This document shows positions 49,448 to 61,536 of a stretch of 64,000 bases of DNA, one piece after another. Made by a program: the position numbers and the translations under genes. Source of the stretch: Apostichopus japonicus (lineage: Eukaryota > Echinodermata > Holothuroidea > Aspidochirotida > Stichopodidae). How positions within the stretch are numbered: the first letter of the stretch is position 1; the number at the start of each line of letters is the position of its first letter. The DNA is taken from assembly GCF_037975245.1 (NCBI RefSeq), contig NC_092569.1, forward strand, positions 14,900,501-14,964,500, read 5' to 3'. The notes beneath the pieces were generated by a model. That model ran no database searches and was not told where the DNA came from. It was given only the letters and a program-made list of their open reading frames with translations.

Positions 49448-49928
49448 AGAGTGCTTGCACACTTGATACTCCTCTCATGATGATGGGTGTGATTCCGAAA
49501 ACTGCAAATTATATTTCACTCCGCTTTTATTCTATTTCTTACAATCGCGTTGGATCCACCGCCAGGAAGTTATAATGTAAAACAGCAAGTCACATTGATG
49601 TTGGTACATGTACAGTATGTAACAGTTTTATGCAGCTAAAGCTCTGCTCTACTGTATATACTGCTCTATAGCAAAAATGAACAGGACACGACGTAATACG
49701 TCATCATGATCTCGGGTCACTGTGACCTGCCAAGCTTTGACAATTGTAATATATTGATATCCAGCACCGGATCTGAGGAGAATTAAGATCTCGGGGTCAG
49801 ATCCTGAGCGGGAGAGCTTCACAGAAGGTGATCTTGAGGGGGGGAGGGGGAGGGATGATCACATCAGGGGAGGATCACGTCACATCCGGATCAGATCCCC
49901 TGCTCGAGATCTAGCGTGCAAGCACTCT
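49448..49928. mobile_element. MITE with 15-bp terminal inverted repeats and TA flanks (481 bp)
   Basis: The left end is AGAGTGCTTGCACAC; the right end read inward is AGAGTGCTTGCACGC (14 of 15). TA lies on both sides (49446-49447 and 49929-49930), as with Tc1/mariner-type insertion. The interior is unusual for its many GATC words (GGATCTGAG, AGATCTCGGG, GGATCACGTC, CAGATCCCCTG) and for CCGGATCAGATCC, which are partly self-complementary. No transposase. Confidence 0.7.
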
Positions 49929-50798
49929 TATGTGTATGAGGGCCAGTACTACATCCAATTATAAGTTTGAGTATATATATTGCACTGACAGAACCTGGCC
50001 TGAAGATATTAGTCAGAATGATGAATATTTCACATCTGAACCAAAGGAATATATCTTTCAAGTCCTAAAACTAGAGATTCTAACCAACGGTTCAGCTGGG
50101 TTCAAACCATTTTTGCTAATTCATGAAATTTTCATGCCCGTGTTTAATTTGAAAGAGTGCCCTCATAACAAATCTCGACTTCAAAAGCTAGAATGAGCTG
50201 TTAGTGCTGATCTTGGAAGGTAATCAATTGCCATTGTATATTTGTGCTTATAATATTATGTAGAGCTTACATGTTTACCAAAACTTAATTAATGTCACAA
50301 TTAATTGCTCCATTGACTTATATCTATGTCACCTCCAGAGGCAATCAAAGTATGGATGAAGTTTTGAGACTGATAGTGCAAACATTGTAAATTTTCTTGA
50401 TCATGGCATACCTGTAGATGGCTGTTTTGATATTCAGAGCTAGTACGACTTTAGAAAAGGGAAAATTCAACATAGCTTTTTCACTTTGTACTTTTTTTTT
50501 CACTTTTTTTCACCTCGTAAGTGCACACATGGAATCAAAAACAATAAAATACTTGAGCAGAGAATAATTTATCGGATATATATGGCATAGTAAACTGCTT
50601 TGCAAAATTTGCAGATTGCAATTTCAGAGATGTATAGATGTATACAATGTTTTTTTGTTTTTTTGGCTGCACAGTATTTGGGCAAGAGACAAATTTCAGA
50701 CCCTTCAAAACACACAAGTTTGAATGTCACTAAAAAGTGACTTTCTTACCATCTTTAATCCTCCTGGGGTTTTTTCATCTCTGTACAATGCATATATA

Positions 50799-51299
50799 CA
50801 GGGATGTGCCCAGGATTTCTTGAGTGCCGGGTATACTGACTGCCGTCCTGGTGGGGGTCCCCCTCCCCTTTGAGAAATTTTTCGATTTTTAAAGGTGCTC
50901 AGATGCCAAATGCTGGCACTTGTGTAGCTTTTGAAGCACATACGCTAGTTTTGCTAACAATTTACATTTATAAATTTTTTCTTTTAGTGAAATATATTAC
51001 TTACTGTACAGTACCTGGAAAACGTTATTATTTTGTTGCAAAGAGATTTTACAAGGGACCGATTGAGAAACGTAAGTAATGTTTCTCGCATGCGTAACTG
51101 ATGCATTATTAGTCTGTATGATTTTGGCATAGGCTAGGCCCAATTCATGTTGAATATATTGTTAGGAATGTCGGGATTTTAGATGAAAAAAGTGCTGGGC
51201 GGGAGTCTTGATTTTTAAGACAGTGCTGGGCGGTAATTTTTAGTGCTGGGCGGGGCCTCCCAGTGCTGCCCAGCGTGGGCACTTCCCTGCATATAGCCT
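50799..51299. mobile_element. hAT-type MITE, copy 2 (501 bp)
   Basis: Ends CAGGGATGTGCCCA and, read inward from the right, CAGGGAAGTGCCCA (13 of 14). The 8-bp flanks CATATATA / CATATAGC agree at six positions. The interior repeats GTGCTGGGCGG three times near the right end, probably as subterminal transposase sites. It shares sequence with 15,295-15,573. Confidence 0.8.
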
Positions 51300-53003
51300 C
51301 AGAAAATGCTGAGGTTAAATGCAATCTATGCAAAAATGAAAGCAAAGAGCAAGCAATGAGAGCAATATGTTTCTACTGTGGCAGTATGCTTTATAATTTG
51401 TGTAAACATTTTTCAGAAATGTAACAATGAGAATTCTTTGTCTCCACACTTTAACAATTTCAATCTGAACCCTACTTTCTAACTCTCCAGTTTTGTTTTT
51501 TGTTGTTGCTTTTTTTGCTGTTTTCAGTTGTCATGTATTTTTGTTTTCTTCAAAAGAAAGTTTTCTGTACTATCAACACAACACACGTCATGCAGGGTAT
51601 TTCAAATTGGGCTTACGTATCTCTTTTGTCCGGTCGGTCTGTCAAAGGTGTTTGGTTGATACTAGAAGGTAGTAATGCAGAACGCTTAACAATGGGAGAT
51701 TCTTTCAAATTTCTATTATTATAATGATAGCAAGTTTTATGACCATTTAATTTAGTTTTGAGCTTCAGTTCTGAACTAATTTTAAACTTGCAAGCACTTG
51801 TTGCTTATAATATAAAATATGACCTTGTCCTTGGAGCAGTTCACTAAATATATATGTCAAGTGCTGTCAATATATAGTAAGCTCAGTTTATTCAACTCAG
51901 TAAAACTCAGCTCTGTGCAAGGACCTCTCAGCTCCAGGTCTCATTAAAGGTAGTAAGTTTAATGTTAAATTGTTAATATGGTGTAGACTGTTAGTAAACA
52001 CTGTTACCAGTCCAGTGGGCACCTTTTCTGAGAAGTGACCCTTTCTTAAACATGCAAAGTTCATCAGTTCAAATAGTGCTTAAACTTTTCCACCTTTGCA
52101 CAGCATTTTGTTATGTGTGGTACTGGATGAATGATTCCCTGCAGGTTTGCTGCTGGATCGATTCTGTTTATTCTGTTTATTTCATCAGTTCCCATCGATT
52201 AATTTACCATGGGGGGGGGGGTGGGAGGGGGAACCTTATCATCAAGCTGATCGAGAGTGCTTCTCTCTTTAAGCCATCCATGACCTTTTCAATTCATAAC
52301 TGTATCAGCCAGTGACTCACAAATTTATGAGAAATTCCTTTAACAAGATATTTAGGTAGACATACAATTTATGTCACATCATTCTCATTCCATCAGGGCA
52401 ATTAATCAGCAGTTTTGGAGGTCTTTTGTGACAAATTTTTGACTTTATGTGTCCCCTTGAAGCAAATTGTTCAGTTTTGCAATAATTGTTTTAGACAAAA
52501 AAGGTTCTTGAAATATGTTCCTTTCATGCCAGTATTATTTTTTTCTCTATACATTGTCTCTGTTCAATGGACCAAGTTACCATATATCTTTTCACATTTA
52601 TCTAGGCTTTTATACTAGCATAATTGAGGGAGCTCCCCTTTGCATGACCTCAATATACAGTATATTTAGGAAACTTAGCCAGACATGCATGGGATTGCAA
52701 TCGAAAAGGGAATTAATGGTCGTTCATTCATATTCAAACTTATCATTTTTCAGACACCCTCATTTAAATGATCCTCTGAGAAGTGACCCTTTCTTAAACA
52801 TGCAAAGTTCATCAGTTCAAATAGTGCTTAAACTTTACCACATTTGCACAGCATTTTGTTATGTGTGATACTGGATATGATTCCCTGCAGGTTTCCTGCT
52901 GTATCGATTCTGTTTATTTTATCAGTTCCCATCGACTAATTTACCGGGGGGAAGGGGGGAAGGGGGACCTAATCATCAAACTGATCAAGGGTGCTTCTCT
53001 CTT

Positions 53004-53601
53004 TAATAATACTAATAATAATAATAAATGAGACTTATATAGTGCCAAATCAGTAAACAAAAGTTACTGCTCAAAGCGCTTTACAAAGAAAGTAAATTAA
53101 TTTACAAAAGAACAAGTGAAAAATGTGTCTTAAGTAGAATTTTGAAAGTAGAAAGTTTATAGCATGTTCGAATGTGATCTGGTAACTTGTTCCAGAGATA
53201 AGACCCAGAATATTGGAAGCTTCTGTAACCATAGTTCTTCAATCGTGGTTTTGGAACAGTTAAAAACAGTTTGTTGGAGGAACAAAGTGTGCGAGTTGGA
53301 GTATATGGCAAGAGAAGTTGTGACAGGTACACAGGCGGTTCAAGATGATGAGCACAGAAGGTGAGAAGAAGTATTTTATACTGGATTCTGTAGCTGATCG
53401 GGAGCCAATGAAGTTCCTTCAGAAGTGGGGTGGTGCGGCACTATCTTCCTTTCTTTTTCACAATACGGGCAGCAGTGTTTTGGATCTCTTGGAGTTTCTT
53501 GATGGTCGAATCAGGAAGGCCAAATAAAAGTGAATTATGAAAATCAAGCTTTGATGTCACAAACACATGGACCAGTATCTCGCAAGTCTTATTATCGCTT
53601 T
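53004..53601 (-). pseudogene. LINE ORF2 C-terminal fragment, array copy 1
   Basis: Minus strand; the same fragment as in the next two units but with differences (for example GTGTCTTAAG in place of GGGTCTTAAG) that shorten the open frame to 76 codons. Ends in an AATAATACTAATAATAATA microsatellite tail on the left. Confidence 0.85.
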
Positions 53602-54423
53602 TGCATGATCTCAATATTTAGGAAACTTAGCCGGACATGCATGGGATTGCAATCGAAAAGGGAATTAATGGTCGTTCATTCATACTTAGTAAAGATTCCT
53701 AAGCCATCCATGACCTTTTCAATTCATAACTGTATCAGCCAGTGACTCACAAATTTATGAGATATTCATTTGACAAGATATTTAGGTAGATATGTTTATG
53801 TTACAGCATTCTCATTCCTTCAGGGCAATTAATCAGCAGTTTTGGAGGTCTTTTGTGAGGAAATTTTTACTTTTGTGTGTATCCTTGAAGCAAATTGTTC
53901 AGTTTTGCAATAATTGTTTTAGACAAAAAAGGTTCTTGAAATATGTTCCTTTCATGCCAGTATTATTTTTTTCTCTATACATTGTCTCTGTTCAATGGAC
54001 CAAGTTACCATATATCTTTTCACATTTATCTAGGCTTTTATACTAGCATAATTGAGGGAGCTCCCCTTTGCATGACCTCAATATTTAGGAAACTTAGCCA
54101 GACATGCATGGGATTGCAATCGAAAAGGGAATTAATGGTCGTTCATTCATATTCAAACTTATCATTTTTCAGACACCCTCATTTAAATGATCCTCTGAGA
54201 AGTGACCCTTTCTTAAACATGCAAAGTTCATCAGTTCAAATAGTGCTTAAACTTTACCACATTTGCACAGCATTTTGTTATGTGTGATACTGGATATGAT
54301 TCCCTGCAGGTTTCCTGCTGTATCGATTCTGTTTATTTTATCAGTTCCCATCGACTAATTTACCGGGGGGAAGGGGGGAAGGGGGACCTAATCATCAAAC
54401 TGATCAAGGGTGCTTCTCTCTTT

Positions 54424-55021
54424 AATAATACTAATAATAATAATAAATGAGACTTATATAGTGCCAAATCAGTAAACAAAAGTTACTGCTCAAAGCGCTT
54501 TACAAAGAAAGTAAATTAATTTACAAAAGAACAAGTGAAAAAATGGGTCTTAAGTAGAATTTTGAAAGTAGAAAGTTTATAGCATGTTCGAATGTGATCT
54601 GGTAACTTGTTCCAGAGATAAGACCCAGAATATTGGAAGCTTCTGTAACCATAGTTCTTCAATCGTGGTTTTGGAACAGTTAAAAACAGTTTGTTGGAGG
54701 AACAAAGTGTGCGAGTTGGAGTATATGGCAAGAGAAGTTGTGACAGGTACACAGGCGGTTCAAGATGATGAGCACAGAAGGTGAGAAGAAGTATTTTATA
54801 CTGGATTCTGTAGCTGATCGGGAGCCAATGAAGTTCCTTCAGAAGTGGGGTGGTGCGGCACTTTCTTCCTTTCCTTTTCACAATACGGGCAGCAGTGTTT
54901 TGGATCTCTTGGAGTTTCTTGATGGTCGAATCAGGAAGGCCAAATAAAAGTGAATTAAGAAAATCAAGCTTTGATGTCACAAACACATGGACCAGTATCT
55001 CGCAAGTCTTATTATCGCTTT
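54424..55021 (-). pseudogene. LINE ORF2 C-terminal fragment, array copy 2
   Basis: A minus-strand frame of 172 codons (54516-55034) reads HVFVTSKLDFLNSLLFGLPD, LQEIQNTAARIV, LKELHWLPISYRIQYKILLL, VPKPRLKNYG and WNKLPDHIRTC. This is a typical thumb/C-terminal region of CR1/L2-like reverse transcriptases, with the catalytic domain missing. The 3' end carries GCGCTTTGAGCAG and an (ATT)n tail. A passenger in the tandem unit. Confidence 0.88.
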
Positions 55022-55843
55022 TGCATGATCTCAATATTTAGGAAACTTAGCCGGACATGCATGGGATTGCAATCGAAAAGGGAATTAATGGTCGTTCATT
55101 CATACTTAGTAAAGATTCCTAAGCCATCCATGACCTTTTCAATTCATAACTGTATCAGCCAGTGACTCACAAATTTATGAGATATTCATTTGACAAGATA
55201 TTTAGGTAGATATGTTTATGTTACAGCATTCTCATTCCTTCAGGGCAATTAATCAGCAGTTTTGGAGGTCTTTTGTGAGGAAATTTTTACTTTTGTGTGT
55301 ATCCTTGAAGCAAATTGTTCAGTTTTGCAATAATTGTTTTAGACAAAAAAGGTTCTTGAAATATGTTCCTTTCATGCCAGTATTATTTTTTTCTCTATAC
55401 ATTGTCTCTGTTCAATGGACCAAGTTACCATATATCTTTTCACATTTATCTAGGCTTTTATACTAGCATAATTGAGGGAGCTCCCCTTTGCATGACCTCA
55501 ATATTTAGGAAACTTAGCCAGACATGCATGGGATTGCAATCGAAAAGGGAATTAATGGTCGTTCATTCATATTCAAACTTATCATTTTTCAGACACCCTC
55601 ATTTAAATGATCCTCTGAGAAGTGACCCTTTCTTAAACATGCAAAGTTCATCAGTTCAAATAGTGCTTAAACTTTACCACATTTGCACAGCATTTTGTTA
55701 TGTGTGATACTGGATATGATTCCCTGCAGGTTTCCTGCTGTATCGATTCTGTTTATTTTATCAGTTCCCATCGACTAATTTACCGGGGGGAAGGGGGGAA
55801 GGGGGACCTAATCATCAAACTGATCAAGGGTGCTTCTCTCTTT

Positions 55844-56441
55844 AATAATACTAATAATAATAATAAATGAGACTTATATAGTGCCAAATCAGTAAACAAA
55901 AGTTACTGCTCAAAGCGCTTTACAAAGAAAGTAAATTAATTTACAAAAGAACAAGTGAAAAAATGGGTCTTAAGTAGAATTTTGAAAGTAGAAAGTTTAT
56001 AGCATGTTCGAATGTGATCTGGTAACTTGTTCCAGAGATAAGACCCAGAATATTGGAAGCTTCTGTAACCATAGTTCTTCAATCGTGGTTTTGGAACAGT
56101 TAAAAACAGTTTGTTGGAGGAACAAAGTGTGCGAGTTGGAGTATATGGCAAGAGAAGTTGTGACAGGTACACAGGCGGTTCAAGATGATGAGCACAGAAG
56201 GTGAGAAGAAGTATTTTATACTGGATTCTGTAGCTGATCGGGAGCCAATGAAGTTCCTTCAGAAGTGGGGTGGTGCGGCACTTTCTTCCTTTCCTTTTCA
56301 CAATACGGGCAGCAGTGTTTTGGATCTCTTGGAGTTTCTTGATGGTCGAATCAGGAAGGCCAAATAAAAGTGAATTAAGAAAATCAAGCTTTGATGTCAC
56401 AAACACATGGACCAGTATCTCGCAAGTCTTATTATCGCTTT
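55844..56441 (-). pseudogene. LINE ORF2 C-terminal fragment, array copy 3
   Basis: Identical in its 172-codon frame (55936-56454) to array copy 2, exactly 1,420 bp away. The identity shows the copies arose by tandem duplication of the host unit and not by separate retrotransposition. Confidence 0.88.
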
Positions 56442-57735
56442 TGCATGATCTCAATATTTAGGAAACTTAGCCGGACATGCATGGGATTGCCATCGAAAAG
56501 GGAATTAATGGTCATTCATTCATACTTAGTAAAGATTCCTAAGCCATCCATGACCTTTTCAATTCATAACTGTATCAGCCAGTGACTCACAAATTTATGA
56601 GATATTCATTTGACAAGATATTTAGGTAGATATGTTTATGTTACAGCATTCTCATTTCTTCAGGGCAATTAATCAGCAGTTTTGGAGGTCTTTTGTGAGG
56701 ACATTTTGACTTTTGTGTGTATCCTTGAAGCAAATTGTTCAGTTTGCAAAGTTGTATATTTGACAAAAAAAGGTTCTTTAACTTATGTTCCTTTCATGTC
56801 AGTATTATTTTTATCTCTATACATTGTCTCTGTTCAATGGACCAAGTTACCATATATCTTTTCACATTTATCTAGGCTTTTATACTAGAATAATTGAGGG
56901 AGCTCTCCTTTGCATGATCTCAATATTTAGGAACCTTAGCCAGACATGCATGGGATTGCAATTGAAAAGGGAATTAATGGTCGTTCATTCATGTTCAAAC
57001 TTATCATTTTTCAGACACCCTCATTTAAATGATCCTCTGAGAAGTGACCCTTTCTTAAACATGCAAAGTTCATCAGTTCAAATAGTGCTTAAACGTTACC
57101 ACTTTTGCACAGCATTTTGTTATGTGTGAAACTGGATAAATGATTCCCTGCAGGTTTCCTGCTGGATAGATTCTGTTTATTTTATCAGTTCCCATCGACT
57201 AATATACCGTGGAGGGGTGGGGGGAGGGGGGACCTAATCATCAAACTGATCAAGGGTGCTTCTCTCTTTAAGCCATCCATGACCTTTTCAATTCATAACT
57301 GTATCAGCCAGTGACTCACAAATTCATGAGATATTCATTTGACGAGATATTTAGGTAGATATGTTTATGTTACAGCATTCTCATTCCTTCAGGGCAATTA
57401 ATCAGCAGTTTTGGAGGTCTTTTGTGAGGAAATTTGACTTTATGTGTACCCTTGAACTTTATTCAGTTTGCAATAGTTGTTTTTGACCAAAAAAGGTTTT
57501 TGAACTTAAGTTTATTAGTATTATTTTTTTCTCTATACATTGTCTCTGTTCAATGGACCAAGTTACCATATATCTTTTCACATCTATTCGAGGCTTTTAT
57601 AATAGAATAATTGAGGGAGCTCCCCTTTGCATGATCTCAATATTTAGGAAACTTAGCAAGACATGTATGGGATCGCAATCGAATAGGGAATTAATGGTCG
57701 TTCATTCATGTACAAACTTGTACATTATTTTTCAG

Positions 57736-57832
57736 ACACCCTCATTTAAATGATCCTCTTCTGGCCGTCGACGAGGTGACGATTGTGGATCCTACCTCCA
57801 CTCTGACATGCCTGATATCAGTATTGGCATGA
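57736..57832 (+). CDS. Possible terminal coding exon of an unidentified gene
   Basis: After the acceptor TTATTTTTCAG (AG at 57,734-57,735) the frame reads HPHLNDPLLAVDEVTIVDPT, then STLTCLISVLA and TGA at 57830-57832. The composition is protein-like. The first bases of this exon-like segment (ACACCCTCATTTAAATGATC) and its acceptor are repeated in each unit of the array to the left, but only this copy continues into the AVDEV part. I do not recognise it with confidence. Confidence 0.35.
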
Positions 57833-57927
57833 CTGTATAACTAATCAAATGTTGAACTTCAGTATGTGTATTATATTCTGATCATATAAATATGGCAAAC
57901 AGTCAGTCAAGTTTTACTGATTACTCC

Positions 57928-60635
57928 ATGCAGGTTCCATGGTCCTCAGGGAATGATTTTGTTCCTTTTTCTTTCATTAGTAGGGCCAGTAGATCCTGTA
58001 GCAGTGGCGGAGCTAGAGGTATTGGTCAGGGAGGGCGAGAATGGTCTGTAGGGGCGCTTTCGACACTATCTAAGCGGAGCGCCACCACAGGTTGGCGTGG
58101 AGCGTACAGAAATTTTTTGAGTAAAGATACTCCCTAGATGGCCGGAAATGACCCTTTCCGGGCCTTGCTAATTTGCATATAAACAAAGAATAAATAGGTG
58201 TCACCGCCAACAAAATGTGACAAATGTCAATAGGTTGATGAGAGTGCAATATAAAAGTCAATAATCGCGAATAAGTAAAAAGTGGTAAAAAGCTGAAAGG
58301 GCGCCAGCAGTACATTTGAGTCCGTCAGGGGGAGCATCAGCCCCCCCTGACTGTATGGACGCTCCGCCACTGTCCTGTAGCAATAGCATGTAAGGTTTCC
58401 ATGGTCCTCTGGGAATGTTTTTTTACTTTTCTTTCATTAGTAGGGCCAGTAGATCCTGTAGCACTAGCATGTAAGGTTTCGATGGTCCTCGGGGAATGTT
58501 TTTTTACTTTTCTTGCATTGGTAGGGCCAGTAGATCCTGTAGCACTAGCATGTAAGGTTTTGATGGTCCTTGGGGAATGTTTTTTTACTTTTCTTTCATT
58601 CGTAGGGCCAGTAGATCCTGTAGCACTAGCATGTAAGGTTTCGATGGTCCTCGGGGAATGTTTTTTTACTTTTCTTTCATTCGTAGGGCCAGTAGATCCT
58701 GTAGCACTAGCATGTAAGGTTTCGATGGTCCTCGGGGAATGTTTTTTTACTTTTCTTTCATTCGTAGGGCCAGTACATCCTGTAGCACTAGCATGTAAGG
58801 TTTCGATGGTCCTCGGGGAATGTTTTTTTACTTTTCTTTCATTAGTAGGGCCAGTAGATCCTGTAGCACTAGCATGTAAGGTTGCGATAGCATGTAAGAT
58901 TTCCATGGTCCTCGGGGAATGTTTTTTTACTTTTCTTTCATTAGTAGGGCCAGTAGATCCTGTAGCACTAGCATGTAAGGTTTCGATGGTCCTCGGGGAA
59001 TGTTTTTTTACTTTTCTTGCATTGGTAGGGCCAGTAGATCCTGTAGCACTAGCATGTAAGGTTTCGATGGTCCTCGGGGAATGTTTTTTTACTTTTCTTG
59101 CATTGGTAGGGCCAGTAGATCCTGTAGCACTAGCATACATGTAAGGTTTCGATGGTCCTCGGGGAATGTTTTTTTACTTTTCTTGCATTGGTAGGGCCAG
59201 TAGATCCTGTAGCACTAGCATACATGTAAGGTTTCGATGGTCCTCGGGGAATGTTTTTTTACTTTTCTTTCATTGGTAGGGCCAGTAGATCCTGTAGCAC
59301 TAGTATACATGTAAGGTTTCGATGGTCCTCGGGGAATGTTTTTTTACTTTTCTTTCATTGGTAGGGCCAGTAGATCCTGTAGCACTAGCATACATGTAAG
59401 GTTTCGATGGTCCTCGGGGAATGTTTTTTTACTTTTCTTTCATTGGTAGGGCCAGTAGATCCTGTAGCACTAGCATACATGTAAGGTTTCGATGGTCCTC
59501 GGGGAATGTTTTTTTTATTTTTCTTTCATTTGTAGGGCCAGTAGATCCTGTAGCACTAGCATACATGTAAGGTTTCGATGGTCCTCGGGGAATGTTTTTT
59601 TACTTTTCTTTCATTTGTAGGGCCAGTAGATCCTGTAGCACTAGCATACATGTAAGGTTTCCATGGTCCTCGGGGAATGTTTTTTTACTTTTCTTTCATT
59701 AGTAGGGCCAGTAGATCCTGTAGCACTAGCATACATGTAAGGTTTCCATGGTCCTCGGGGAATGTTTTTTTTACTTTTCTTTCATTGGTAGGGCCAGTAG
59801 ATCCTGTAGCACTAGCATGTAAGGTTTCGATGGTCCTCGGGGAATGTTTTTTTACTTTTCTTTCATTGGTAGGGCCAGTAGATCCTGTAGCACTAGCATG
59901 TAAGGTTTCGATGGTCCTCGGGGAATGTTTTTTTACTTTTCTTTCATTGGTAGGGCCAGTAGATCCTGTAGCACTAGCATGTAAGGTTTCGATGGTCCTC
60001 GGGGAATGTTTTTTTACTTTTCTTTCATTGGTAGGGCCAGTAGATCCTGTAGCACTAGCATGTAAGGTTTCGATGGTCCTCGGGGAATGTTTTTTTACTT
60101 TTCTTTCATTGGTAGGGCCAGTAGATCCTGTAGCACTAGCATGTAAGGTTTCGATGGTCCTCGGGGAATGTTTTTTTACTTTTCTTTCATTGGTAGGGCC
60201 AGTAGATCCTGTAGCACTAGCATGTAAGGTTTCGATGGTCCTCGAGGAATGTTTTTTTACTTTTCTTTCATTGGTAGGGCCAGTAGATCCTGTAGCACTA
60301 GCATGTAAGGTTGCGATGGTCCTCGAGGAATGTTTTTTTACTTTTCTTTCATTAGTAGGGCCAGTAGATCCTGTAGCACTAGCATGTAAGGTTTCGATGG
60401 TCCTCGGGGAATGTTTTTTTACTTTTCTTGCATTAGTAGGGCCAGTAGATCCTGTAGCACTAGCATGTAAGGTTTCGATGGTCCTCGGGGAATGTTTTTT
60501 TACTTTTCTTGCATTGGTAGGGCCAGTAGATCCTGTAGCACTAGCATACATGTAAGGTTTCGATGGTCCTCGGGGAATGTTTTTTTACTTTTCTTTCATT
60601 GGTAGGGCCAGTAGATCCTGTAGCACTAGCATGTA
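57928..60635. repeat. 81/85-bp satellite array, about 29 monomers
   Basis: Monomer: GGTTTCGATGGTCCTCGGGG, AATGTTTTTTTACTTTTCTT, TCATTGGTAGGGCCAGTAGA, TCCTGTAGCACTAGCATGTAA. The 81-bp form dominates 58,381-59,110 and 59,770-60,540. An 85-bp form with an extra ACAT (GCATACATGTAA) forms a block from about 59,110 to 59,770. Because 81 bp is 27 codons, frames of 247-292 codons run through on both strands; they are artefacts. The first monomer is split by the MITE at 58,002-58,372. Confidence 0.95.
58002..58372. mobile_element. hAT-type MITE inserted in the satellite (371 bp)
   Basis: The left end is CAGTGGCGGAGC; the right end read inward is CAGTGGCGGAGCGTCC. A perfect 8-bp target duplication TCCTGTAG (57994-58001 and 58373-58380) is itself part of the satellite monomer, so the insertion split a pre-existing monomer. 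CAGTGGCGGA-type ends are a common hAT terminus. No transposase frame. Confidence 0.92.
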
Positions 60636-61536
60636 CACAAGTGATCGTGCAATACCATTTCTCCCTACAGTAGTATATAAAATCATGAATATTCATTTTC
60701 AGGCATTGTAGTGCATAAATTTGTGTCATAAACAGTATACCATGTTTACCTAGAGATTGATTTGACCATCAATCAATTATCAGGAATAAATTTCAAGAGT
60801 GAAATTCATCCTATCTTGTATGTAGGTCTGTAGTATAAATGGGGACCTGTGAGGTCAACTGTCGGTTGGGCGCTGTTTAGCTGCTGCCATGTGGAGGGAT
60901 TGTTTCTGTGCTTGACAGGTTATCGTTGACCAGGGTAATATTGTGAGGACCGTTATCAGTGCAGGATGCATCTGCGCTTATTGATTTAAGTAATGTAATT
61001 AATTAATCGACAATTTGGACAAGATAAATTCCATTGCATAATATATAACAAATAAAGGGTATTACAATCACACTGCACCTTTCACGCGACAGAATGTATT
61101 AAAAGAACTTACTGTAGGACATGATCTTGTCAATTGATATAGATCTGTACATAATTATTCGTTTAAATATCAGAGGACTGCTAGTAGCTTGATATTCCTA
61201 GAATTTGAGTTTTGAATAGATGTTTTCAATTTAGTAAAGATTATTTTTTGAACACAGAGTTTAGTTGTTGCATGACTACTTTTTCTCTTTGGTTTCTTTG
61301 TAATTTCCTTTCTATCTAGGTAAATATATGTTGCTATGTATACTCATATATACTCTCTGTCTGGACAGTTCTGGTTCTCACTTCATTCTTGGACAAATGT
61401 AAAACTCAATTGCTCTATGTACATTAGTCTGACAGTTATCAGAAATTTGAGCAAATTGTATGGCAAGGAATCACAGAAACCTGCACGCTATTTTGGAAGG
61501 CTGTTAACTTTTGCATCTCATCAAAGCCATTATCTA

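Larger units (their letters stand above)
52020..57760. repeat. 5.7-kb tandem array: short units flanking three 1,420-bp units
   Basis: The landmark CTGAGAAGTGACCCTTTCTT occurs at 52,028, 52,776, 54,195, 55,615 and 57,037. Spacings are 748, 1,419, 1,420 and 1,422 bp, and the last unit runs about 720 bp. The outer units lack, and the three central units carry, an insertion of about 680 bp between CTCTCTTTA and AGCCATCCATGACC. The central units differ by only a few bases, so amplification came after the insertion and recently. Unequal crossover or assembly duplication are both possible. Confidence 0.92.

Noticed and set aside
58337-60555. Long open frames (247-292 codons) on both strands
   Set aside because: They are products of the 81-bp satellite period (27 codons); the repeated peptide and the mirror frame on the other strand show there is no coding constraint.
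57928-60635. CRISPR array
   Set aside because: Monomers are contiguous without unique spacers, and the genome is eukaryotic.
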